DNA of 64,000 nt from Chitinophaga eiseniae (lineage in GTDB: Bacteria; Bacteroidota; Bacteroidia; Chitinophagales; Chitinophagaceae), in contig NZ_JABAHZ010000004.1 of assembly GCF_012641265.1 (NCBI RefSeq), positions 620,001 to 684,000 of the forward strand, read 5' to 3'. Positions within the stretch are counted from its first letter, which is position 1. Every line of letters begins with the position of its first letter. The notes under the pieces were generated by a model. The model saw nothing but the letters and a program-made list of their open reading frames with translations. It searched no databases and had not been told where the DNA came from. The position numbers and the translations under genes were made by a program. Below are positions 25,940-32,773 of this stretch, one piece after another.

Positions 25940-25967
25940 TTGGTTCGGCAATATTTGTTTATCTTTG
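25940..25967 (+). promoter_or_regulatory. Bacteroidota-type promoter of dusB
   Basis: TTG at 25940-25942, a 17-nt spacer and TATCTTTG at 25960-25967 match the primary sigma factor consensus of Bacteroidota. The spacing to the TTG start codon at 25992 is 24 nt. Confidence 0.7.
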
Positions 25968-25991
25968 CGGTTTCTCTGAAAAAAACAGATT

Positions 25992-27029
25992 TTGGTAAAG
26001 ATTGATAACATAACGCTGCCTGATTTTCCGTTGCTGCTGGCGCCTATGGAGGATGTAAGTGATCCTCCGTTCAGGGCTATCTGTAAGGATGCAGGGGCCG
26101 ACCTGATGTACACGGAATTTATCTCCAGCGAGGGGTTGATCCGTGATGCCATTAAGTGCCGGAAAAAGCTGGATATTTTTGAGTATGAGCGACCGGTGGG
26201 CATCCAGATATTCGGAGGCGATGAAGATAGCCTGGCGATGGCTGCCAAAATCGTAGATGTTACCAATCCCGATTTGCTGGATATTAATTTTGGCTGCCCG
26301 GTGAAGAAAGTGGCTGGCCGTGGTGCGGGAGCTGGCGTGCTAAAGGATCTCGACCTGATGGTGCGGCTCACCGAAGCCTGTGTGAAAGCAACCCGCTTGC
26401 CGGTAACCGTGAAAACGAGACTGGGCTGGGATGAGGATTCCAAGAATATAGAAGAAGTGGCAGAACGCCTGCAGGATGTAGGGATAAAAGCCCTGGCAAT
26501 ACACGGGCGTACCCGCTGCCAGATGTATAAGGGGCAGGCCGACTGGGAGCTGATTGGTAAAGTAAAGAACAACCCGCGTATACATATTCCTATTTTTGGT
26601 AATGGAGATATCAACAGTCCCCAGAAAGCGGTGGAATATAAAAACCGCTATGGCGTAGATGGTATCATGATTGGCCGTGCCGTGATCGGGTATCCCTGGT
26701 TGTTCCGGGAAATCAAGCATTATGTAAAAACCGGCGAATTGTTGGCAGGACCTACGCTGGAGGAGCGAATTGCTGTTAGCAAGAAGCATTTGCGCCTGTC
26801 GGTAGAATGGAAAGGGCCCGTACAGGGGATTAACGAAATGCGGGGCTGTTATGCCAACTACCTGAAAGGGCTACCGGATATTAAACAGTTTCGTCCCCGT
26901 TTGGTAACCGGCAAAACGATTGAAGAAGTAGAAGCCACCCTGGACGAGGTAGCCGCTTATTACAAGGGCATTGAACTGGAAAATACGCCTATTGAACTGA
27001 TTGATTATCACCAAAAGTGTCCATTATAA
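25992..27029 (+). CDS. dusB: tRNA-dihydrouridine synthase
   Basis: A 345-residue flavoenzyme that reduces uridine in the D-loop of tRNA. The FMN-binding N-terminal barrel begins LLLAPMEDVSDPPFR; the catalytic Cys102 sits in INFGCPVKKVAGRGAGAG; later motifs are KTRLGWDEDS, AIHGRTRCQMYKGQADW and GNGDI. The frame can only start at TTG (25992), since an in-frame TGA lies five codons upstream and the next Met (in APMED) is inside the first barrel strand. The small helical domain at the C-terminus is complete. DusB is the common annotation for this group; dihydrouridine position is not shown by the sequence. Confidence 0.9.
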   Translation: MVKIDNITLPDFPLLLAPMEDVSDPPFRAICKDAGADLMYTEFISSEGLIRDAIKCRKKLDIFEYERPVGIQIFGGDEDSLAMAAKIVDVTNPDLLDINFGCPVKKVAGRGAGAGVLKDLDLMVRLTEACVKATRLPVTVKTRLGWDEDSKNIEEVAERLQDVGIKALAIHGRTRCQMYKGQADWELIGKVKNNPRIHIPIFGNGDINSPQKAVEYKNRYGVDGIMIGRAVIGYPWLFREIKHYVKTGELLAGPTLEERIAVSKKHLRLSVEWKGPVQGINEMRGCYANYLKGLPDIKQFRPRLVTGKTIEEVEATLDEVAAYYKGIELENTPIELIDYHQKCPL

Positions 27030-27034
27030 CAGCG

Positions 27035-27091
27035 GAATTTTATGATATAATAAAACTTATTATGCGTTTGTTTTGTTATATCATAAAATTC
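27035..27091. terminator. AT-rich 16-bp hairpin between dusB and lipoprotein gene
   Basis: GAATTTTATGATATAA (27035-27050) pairs perfectly with TTATATCATAAAATTC (27076-27091). It ends 5 nt before the ATG of the next gene, so besides ending the dusB transcript it could cover that start codon if read through. Confidence 0.6.
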
Positions 27092-27096
27092 AACAG

Positions 27097-27690
27097 ATGT
27101 TCAAAAACTCCCTAATCACCGCTGCCTTGTTTGGCAGTGTAGCAGGCTTTCTTTCCTGTAATTCATCTCCAAAAGAAAAACCTTTATCAGACTCCAATAA
27201 TATTTCTGCAGCATCTGCTGCCAGCACCGATTTTCATTACAGGGACCAGCGCCAGATTGAAAAAGTGGTATATGGTTTTTGTGAACACTTCGACAATGGA
27301 GAATTGAACAAATGTGTAGCGTTTATGGATGATAGTATCCGGGGCGAAATAGACGGGGTGAAATTAAAAGGTAAGCAGAACTGGACGGCCAAAATCGATT
27401 CCCTGTTATTAAGCGTACGTAATTCGCATTACCAGCAGCGCCATATGATTACCAATATGCAGTTTACGCCTGGTATGAACGACACCGTAAAAGTAAGTAT
27501 GTATGCCAGCTGTTTATGGACCGATTTAACCAACGGACAGATTCAGCTGATGTCGGTGGGGTATTATAAAGGAAAGGTGGTGAAGAAAGGAGACGAATGG
27601 TATATTACCGTATTGAATTCGCTGCCGGACAGCAGGCTGGTAAAGCAATTTTACCAGGATGTGAGAGCAGATGCTCCTGTTTTAAAATAA
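27097..27690 (+). CDS. Lipoprotein, possible NTF2/SnoaL-like fold
   Basis: A 197-residue lipoprotein. The signal MFKNSLITAALFGSVAGFLSC places the lipidated Cys at residue 21. The body (FHYRDQRQIEKVVYGFCEHF, then KLKGKQNWTAKIDSLLLS, then a strand-rich end with VSMYASCLWTDL) has the helix-then-curved-sheet rhythm and size of NTF2-like domains, but no catalytic residues can be named. I start at this ATG rather than eight codons upstream, where the frame would run through the hairpin. Function unknown; it probably faces the periplasm or surface. Confidence 0.75.
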   Translation: MFKNSLITAALFGSVAGFLSCNSSPKEKPLSDSNNISAASAASTDFHYRDQRQIEKVVYGFCEHFDNGELNKCVAFMDDSIRGEIDGVKLKGKQNWTAKIDSLLLSVRNSHYQQRHMITNMQFTPGMNDTVKVSMYASCLWTDLTNGQIQLMSVGYYKGKVVKKGDEWYITVLNSLPDSRLVKQFYQDVRADAPVLK

Positions 27691-27715
27691 GTTGCATATA
27701 CTGGTGAAAAATGAG

Positions 27716-27745
27716 AATGGTGAAGGCTTGTAGACCTTCACCATT
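27716..27745. terminator. Bidirectional terminator between lipoprotein and EF-G genes
   Basis: AATGGTGAAGG pairs with CCTTCACCATT around an 8-nt loop, followed by TTCTTATTT. It lies between convergent stop codons at 27690 and 27748. Confidence 0.75.
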
Positions 27746-27747
27746 TC

Positions 27748-29823
27748 TTATTTAGCGAGTACCTGTTGACTGATGTTGCCAGGTACCGCCTGGTATTGTT
27801 CAAACGTAAGCGAAGCGGTGGCCCTTCCGGAGGTGAGGGTACGCAACGCGGTGATATAACCGAATAGTTCCGACAGGGGGACCATCGCAGTGATGGTTTG
27901 CACCTGCGTTTCCGTGGCTATCTGTTTGATCAGGCCACGGCGCCTGTTAAGATCGCCCGTTACGGCGCCGGTATATTCTTCCGGCAGGGTAACGCTTACT
28001 TTCATCCAGGGCTCCAGTAAGCGGGGGGCCGCCTGGGCTGCCACGTTTTTGAAACCGATGACCGCCGCATGTTCGAAATCAAGCGCGTGCGAGTCGGTGG
28101 GGTGTATAGCCCCATCCAGCAAGCGTATGCGCATTGACTTCAGCGGGTAGCCCGCCAGGGCGCCATTATGCATGGCTGACTCAAAGCCTTTGCTGATAGC
28201 AGGAATGAACTCTTTTGGTATGGCACCACCTTTTATTTCGTTGATGAATTCCAGTCCGGGTTCATCATCGGTTCTTGGCGACAATTCAAATTCAATGTTG
28301 GCAAAATTACCGGAGCCGCCATTTTGTTTTTTATAGATTTCGCGGTGAGTAATCGCCCTGGTGAATATTTCCTTGTACGCAATTTGTGGCTGGCCTTTGC
28401 TGACCTGCACCTGGTATTGCGTAGCCAGTTTTTCCAGCACCACTTCCAGGTGTAGTTCGCCCATGCCTTTGAGAATCGTTTGCCCGGTAGCGTTATCCAC
28501 TGTTACGCTGAGGGTTGGATCCTCATCGAGGAGTCTGCTCAGTGCTTCGCCCAGTTTGTCGTTATCCCTGGAGGATTTGGCCTCGATGGCATAACCGATC
28601 ATGGGTTCAGGGAAACTGATTTTTTCCAGCAATACGGGATGGTCCGGATCCGCGAGACTGTCGCCTGTTTTTACATCTTTCAGTCCCACTACGGCGCCGA
28701 TGTCGCCGGCGCCTATTTCCTCCACCGTTTCATATTTATCAGACATGATACGCATCAGGCGGCTGATCCGCACTTTGCGGCCGGTACGGCCATTCCAGAG
28801 GGTGTCACCGTTGCGTAATACGCCGGCGTATACACGTACTAACGTTAACTTCCCTACGAAATCATCGGTGATGATTTTGAATGCCAGTGCGGCTAAAGGC
28901 GACTGCTCGCTGGCGGTAATAGTTACCGTGTTATCCGTATCGGGATCGGTGCCTTTCACTTCGGCAATGTCCGAGGGTGCGGGCAGCCAGGCGGCCACTG
29001 CATCGAGCAGGGGTTGTATGCCTTTATTTTTAAAGGCGGCGCCTGCCAGTACCGGCACCGCTTCGAGGCGGATGGTAGCATTGCGCAAAGCACGATGTAT
29101 ATCTGTGGCGTTGATGCTGGCCGGATCGGTGGCGTATTTATTCAGCAACGATTCATCTAACAGCGATAGTTCTTCCAGCAGGTAACGGCGTGCAGCCTGC
29201 GCGTCTTCCAGCAACGCAGCCGGGATATTCTGGGTGTCGTAGGTTTTACCATCGTCTGTCGTCCATACCAGGGCTTTCATGGCGATCAGGTCTATCACGC
29301 CGCTGAAATCATCTTCTGCACCGATGGGTATTTGTACCGGCAGTGCGTTGGCGTTGAGGCGTTCCCGTATTTCCTGCACTACACGTCGATAGTCGGCGCC
29401 TTGCCGGTCCATTTTATTGATGAACGCAATGCGGGGAATCTGGTAGTGGTTAGCCTGGTGCCATACCGTTTCCGATTGCGGCTGTACCCCGGAGCGGGCG
29501 CAGAATACGGCGATGGCGCTGTCGAGCACCCGCAGGGAACGCTCTACCTCCGCGGTAAAGTCCACGTGGCCCGGCGTATCAATAATATTGATCTGCCAGG
29601 TGTTATCATTGTATTTCCAGTAAGTAGTGATGGCTGCAGATGAAATAGTGATACCTCTTTTCTCTTCCTGTGGATCAGTATCCATCACGGTATTCCCATC
29701 GTCTACATTACCCAGTTTATGTGTAAGGCCGGTGAAGTAAAGCATACGTTCGGTGAGCGTTGTTTTACCTGCATCTACGTGCGCCATGATACCTATATTT
29801 CTGAAATCTGCTAAGCGTTTCAT
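27748..29823 (-). CDS. Elongation factor G paralogue
   Basis: A 691-residue translational GTPase. The G domain has the P-loop AHVDAGKTT, switch [20 protein letters not shown] and NKMD; domains II-V are complete, ending with the EF-G C-terminal fold ([20 protein letters not shown]). It moves the ribosome along mRNA after peptide transfer, or rescues it under stress. It stands alone instead of in an rpsL-rpsG-fusA operon and differs from main EF-G in several G-domain positions ([20 protein letters not shown]), so I read it as a second copy. The start at [11 protein letters not shown] is preferred; the 22 codons before it run through a terminator hairpin. See the leader features for its regulation. 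Confidence 0.9.
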   Translation of the reverse strand: MKRLADFRNIGIMAHVDAGKTTLTERMLYFTGLTHKLGNVDDGNTVMDTDPQEEKRGITISSAAITTYWKYNDNTWQINIIDTPGHVDFTAEVERSLRVLDSAIAVFCARSGVQPQSETVWHQANHYQIPRIAFINKMDRQGADYRRVVQEIRERLNANALPVQIPIGAEDDFSGVIDLIAMKALVWTTDDGKTYDTQNIPAALLEDAQAARRYLLEELSLLDESLLNKYATDPASINATDIHRALRNATIRLEAVPVLAGAAFKNKGIQPLLDAVAAWLPAPSDIAEVKGTDPDTDNTVTITASEQSPLAALAFKIITDDFVGKLTLVRVYAGVLRNGDTLWNGRTGRKVRISRLMRIMSDKYETVEEIGAGDIGAVVGLKDVKTGDSLADPDHPVLLEKISFPEPMIGYAIEAKSSRDNDKLGEALSRLLDEDPTLSVTVDNATGQTILKGMGELHLEVVLEKLATQYQVQVSKGQPQIAYKEIFTRAITHREIYKKQNGGSGNFANIEFELSPRTDDEPGLEFINEIKGGAIPKEFIPAISKGFESAMHNGALAGYPLKSMRIRLLDGAIHPTDSHALDFEHAAVIGFKNVAAQAAPRLLEPWMKVSVTLPEEYTGAVTGDLNRRRGLIKQIATETQVQTITAMVPLSELFGYITALRTLTSGRATASLTFEQYQAVPGNISQQVLAK

Positions 29824-29846
29824 AAAGTCTTGTTTAAAAGAAGAAT

Positions 29847-29880
29847 AAAAAAAGCCTCTCATCTGGTAATGAGAGGCTTT
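29847..29880 (-). terminator. Intrinsic terminator 2 in the EF-G leader (attenuator)
   Basis: On the minus strand AAAGCCTCTCAT pairs with ATGAGAGGCTTT (12 bp, 6-nt loop), followed by seven T in a row. It ends about 24 nt before the EF-G start codon, with no gene upstream that needs it except the leader ORFs, so it acts as an attenuator candidate. Confidence 0.8.
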
Positions 29881-29907
29881 TGCAAACATGCAACAGGTAG
29901 CCCTGCA

Positions 29908-29964
29908 TTACCGACAGGTAAGTGATAAAATTGCTTTAATAATAAATTTCCTGTTGCTGTTCAT
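29908..29964 (-). CDS. Possible 18-codon second leader ORF before EF-G
   Basis: ATG at 29964 opens a frame of 18 codons (MNSNRKFIIKAILSLTCR) that stops with TAA at 29908, between the two leader terminators and 27 nt before terminator 2. The many Lys, Arg and Ile residues fit a leader peptide, but a frame of this length can arise by chance. No database evidence is available here. Confidence 0.25.
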   Translation of the reverse strand: MNSNRKFIIKAILSLTCR

Positions 29965-30018
29965 GATTAATAAATGTTAGTAGTGCTAATTATATTTGGG
30001 AGCGTGGGGGAAGCAAAT

Positions 30019-30047
30019 AAAAAAGGCCTCTTCGGATGAAGAGGCCT
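30019..30047 (-). terminator. Intrinsic terminator 1 in the EF-G leader
   Basis: On the minus strand AGGCCTCTTC-ATCC-GAAGAGGCCT (10-bp GC-rich stem, 4-nt loop) is followed by TTTTTTATTTG. It lies 36 nt past the stop codon of the 39-codon leader ORF and about 195 nt before the EF-G start. Confidence 0.8.
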
Positions 30048-30082
30048 CTTGAATAAATTCAGGAGTATTATATATTAACCTC

Positions 30083-30202
30083 TCATATCCGGGATGGATT
30101 TGCCTCCCCGTCTTGAATTAAGACAATACGCGTACTTGCAATTACCGCTCTGATAACGGCATTTGAATAGCTGCTTGTCTGATATGTGAGTATACGTTTC
30201 AT
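30083..30202 (-). CDS. 39-codon leader ORF upstream of EF-G paralogue
   Basis: ATG at 30202 opens a 39-codon frame, too short for most gene callers. The peptide begins MKRILTYQTSSYSNAV, contains IRAVIASTR and ends IQDGEANPSRI. It has no signal peptide and no known fold. It begins 19 nt after a TATCTTTG -7 element and is followed by two intrinsic terminators before the EF-G gene, the layout of a regulatory leader peptide whose translation decides whether the downstream gene is read. The stop codon overlaps ATGAGAGG, identical to the right arm of terminator 2. I cannot say which signal would stall the ribosome. Confidence 0.55.
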   Translation of the reverse strand: MKRILTYQTSSYSNAVIRAVIASTRIVLIQDGEANPSRI

Positions 30203-30221
30203 ACGTTTTTAAAATGCTCCG

Positions 30222-30229
30222 CAAAGATA
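30222..30229 (-). promoter_or_regulatory. -7 element of the EF-G leader transcript
   Basis: TATCTTTG on the minus strand, 19 nt before the leader ORF. The sequence around the -33 position is A/T-rich but has no TTG. Confidence 0.6.
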
Positions 30230-30501
30230 GTAATAATTCATTAAAAAAACTAATTCATTGCATCATCAGTGATAGCAATACTTTTACAAAGTTACGAAAT
30301 CGATGAAGAATGACGACCGGGACGTTTGTTGAAGCCTGCTAAGGCCACCTTCTTATATTTATACAAAAAAATCTTTAACTTTTACCGGTTATACGTCTGT
30401 GAACCGTTGTAAATTTGATGGTTGCTGAACGGGTAATTATTGTTCCGTTTGAACAAATATGCCTGACCGGCGTTTCAAATAACTGGATAAAATACTGTTT
30501 T

Positions 30502-31335
30502 ATGGATATTACGAATTTGAAGGGGACCGTGCGGCTGTCCAATGGTATAGAGATGCCCTACCTGGGATTGGGTGTTTTTAAGACGAAGGAAGGAAAGGAA
30601 GTGGTAGATGCCGTAACCTATGCCCTGGACGCCGGTTACCGGCATATCGATACCGCTGCTGTTTACGGTAATGAAGAAGGGGTAGGAGTAGCCATTGCAC
30701 AGCATGTGGTAGACCGGAAGGATATTTTCCTGACCACGAAAGTATGGAATGCGGATCAGGGCTACGACAGCACGCTGAAAGCATTTGACGCCTCCCTGGA
30801 CCGTTTGAAGACAGACTACCTGGATCTATACCTGGTACACTGGCCCGTAAAAGAGAAGTACAAAGAAACCTGGCGTGCGCTGGAGCAGTTGTATGCGGAT
30901 GGAAGAATTAAAGCCATTGGCGTGAGTAACTTCCTGCAACATCACCTGGAAGATCTTTTCCAGACGGCTAAAGTAACGCCTATGGTGAACCAGCTGGAGT
31001 TTCATCCTTACCTGGTACAACAACGTTTACTGGATTTCTGCCAGCAACACCAGATCCAGTTTGAAGCCTGGAGCCCTCTTATGCAGGGGAAAGCTTTTGA
31101 AGTGCCTTTGCTGCAGGAGCTGGCGGTAAAGTATAACGTGTCGGTAGCACAGTTGATCCTGCGATGGGATTTACAGAAAGGGGTGGTAACGATTCCCAAG
31201 AGCGTTCGCAGAGACCGGGTTATTTCCAACGCCGATCTCTTTAATTTCTCCATCAGCGAGGAGGATGTAGAAAAGATATCTGCGTTAGACAGGGGACAGC
31301 GGGTAGGACCGGATCCGGATAATTTTAATTTTTGA
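30502..31335 (+). CDS. Aldo/keto reductase, AKR5-like
   Basis: A 277-residue NADPH-dependent reductase with the (alpha/beta)8 barrel. The catalytic four are visible: Asp and Tyr in DAGYRHIDTAAVYGNEEGVG, Lys in IFLTTKVW and His in YLVHWPVKE. The cofactor end reads VTIPKSVRRDRVISN and the protein closes LDRGQRVGPDPDNFNF, typical of the 2,5-diketo-gluconate reductase group. It reduces small aldehydes or ketones; the natural substrate is unknown. The start at MDITNLKGTV is chosen because 29 extra codons upstream have no counterpart in the family and overlap the promoter region. Confidence 0.92.
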   Translation: MDITNLKGTVRLSNGIEMPYLGLGVFKTKEGKEVVDAVTYALDAGYRHIDTAAVYGNEEGVGVAIAQHVVDRKDIFLTTKVWNADQGYDSTLKAFDASLDRLKTDYLDLYLVHWPVKEKYKETWRALEQLYADGRIKAIGVSNFLQHHLEDLFQTAKVTPMVNQLEFHPYLVQQRLLDFCQQHQIQFEAWSPLMQGKAFEVPLLQELAVKYNVSVAQLILRWDLQKGVVTIPKSVRRDRVISNADLFNFSISEEDVEKISALDRGQRVGPDPDNFNF

Positions 31336-31341
31336 GGATTT

Positions 31342-31509
31342 TTTCTCGCAGAGGCGCAAAGCAGCAAAGACCAGAGCGAATATTAAGCCGCAGAGCGCGA
31401 AGATTATATAAATTCAGCGACATAATACTGACTTATATATCTTCGCGCTCTGCGGCTTAATATTCGTATTAATCTACGCTCCTTAGCTGCTTTGCGTCTC
31501 TGCGAGAAA
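31342..31509. repeat. Long two-part inverted repeat, dispersed palindrome
   Basis: Outer arms (TTTCTCGCAGAGRCGCAAAGCAGC type) lie at 31342-31368 and 31484-31509; the inner arms are a perfect 28-bp pair at 31377-31404 and 31439-31466. The outer arm shares CGCAAAG..GC..AAGGAGC with the 11379-11470 repeat. It fills the gap between two convergent genes and can fold into one long hairpin, so it may also end both transcripts. Confidence 0.85.
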
Positions 31510-31510
31510 C

Positions 31511-32626
31511 TTATGCGATAGCTGCCAGGAGGCGGTCGATATCTTCCTGGTTATTGTAAAAATTGAGGGCAACGGTGAGCTGGTTGTTTTTATACCTTGC
31601 CACGATATTTTGCTGCGCAGCCCGGGCATATTGTTCCGGGGTGATATCCAGTCGCTGAATAGCAGAATGGTGCGCTTCCGGGTAAGCAGTAAGCAGTGGA
31701 ACGCCGTGTGCAGCGGCTTGCTGCGCCAGGTAGCTGATCAGCGATTGTATATAATCATCAATATCGGCGATGCCTATACGCTCCAGGTATTGCAGGGCAT
31801 GTCCCAGCAGCTGGATATTGATATAGGGTGGCGTACCGCTTTCAAACACCCCCGCATTTTTCCTGGGGGTGAAGTGGGTATAATCTTTCACCGACTGGAA
31901 ATCGGGTATTTCGTATTCCACGTTATACCAGCCCATCAGCGCAGGAGGATATTGCTCCAGTATTTTTTGTGATACATACATCGCACCTGCGCCATAGCCG
32001 GCGGTTACCCATTTGTACCCGTGGAAAATGAGGATGTCGATGTTGTATTCCTGTACATCTATCGGGTTTACGCCGAATGACTGGGTAGCATCTACGATAT
32101 GGATAATGTTATGTTGCCGGCATAGCTCCCCGATGGCTTTCAGGTCCTGGCGGAAGCCGGTTCTAAACATCACATGGCTGGTAATGAGGATGCGGGTTGC
32201 CGGTGTAATTTGTGCGGCTATATCTTCCAGGGAGATATGGCCGGTATCGTTGCTGTCGACGAAGCGGACCGTAAAGCCGTTGTGCAGCCATCCTACGAAG
32301 CTGGTAGGAAATTCATCCCGCATGGTGATGATTTCGTAGTCTTTCGGAAACATGCCATAGAGCATGGTCATGGCATGTGCGGTATTGATAACGAAAGCAA
32401 TTTCCTGGGGCTGTGCGTGGATCATGCGGGCTACCAGGCTGCGTATTTCGTTGCTGGTATTATCCCAGGCAGGCATTACCTCCCGCCCCTTTTCCGACAA
32501 TTCGGTCAGCAAGTGGTGTGCATGTTGCACAAAGGGCGTGCTTACGGGGCCTCCGCCATTGGTGAACAGGTATACGCATTTGCTGGTTACCGGGTAGTCG
32601 GCCCTTATTTTTTCCCATTTATTCAT
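31511..32626 (-). CDS. Class V aminotransferase, isopenicillin N epimerase/cysteine desulfurase-like
   Basis: A 371-residue PLP enzyme of fold type I. The start YLFTNGGGPVSTPFV, the IVDATQSFGVNPIDVQ segment with the PLP-binding Asp and Gln, and Lys in LIFHGYKWVTAGYGAGAMYV mark the active site. Relatives include isopenicillin N epimerase, kynureninase-like enzymes, cysteine desulfurase and the C-S lyase EgtE. The reaction cannot be fixed from sequence alone. It stands alone, facing the aldo/keto reductase, and lies about 6 kb from the ergothioneine operon, which as seen has no EgtE gene. Confidence 0.85.
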   Translation of the reverse strand: MNKWEKIRADYPVTSKCVYLFTNGGGPVSTPFVQHAHHLLTELSEKGREVMPAWDNTSNEIRSLVARMIHAQPQEIAFVINTAHAMTMLYGMFPKDYEIITMRDEFPTSFVGWLHNGFTVRFVDSNDTGHISLEDIAAQITPATRILITSHVMFRTGFRQDLKAIGELCRQHNIIHIVDATQSFGVNPIDVQEYNIDILIFHGYKWVTAGYGAGAMYVSQKILEQYPPALMGWYNVEYEIPDFQSVKDYTHFTPRKNAGVFESGTPPYINIQLLGHALQYLERIGIADIDDYIQSLISYLAQQAAAHGVPLLTAYPEAHHSAIQRLDITPEQYARAAQQNIVARYKNNQLTVALNFYNNQEDIDRLLAAIA

Positions 32627-32773
32627 ATGTGCCGGTTATACTATTTTATTAATTATTACACGATAATAAACAAAATAAACAACTGACGGGGCAACGCGTC
32701 GGGATTATGTTTTTTATATGATAACTTGCGCACAGGGCAGGGAACAATATCATTTCAAATTCACTTTTTTAGC

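Noticed and set aside
25913-26614. A 233-codon frame on the minus strand inside dusB
   Set aside because: It runs antisense through the conserved dusB barrel, has low-complexity Ser/Ile-rich content and no domain; it is a shadow of dusB codon use.
27748-29823. Tetracycline-resistance (TetQ-like) ribosome protection protein in place of EF-G
   Set aside because: The G domain, the EF-G insert and the C-terminal domain follow EF-G throughout; only a few switch I neighbours resemble TetQ.
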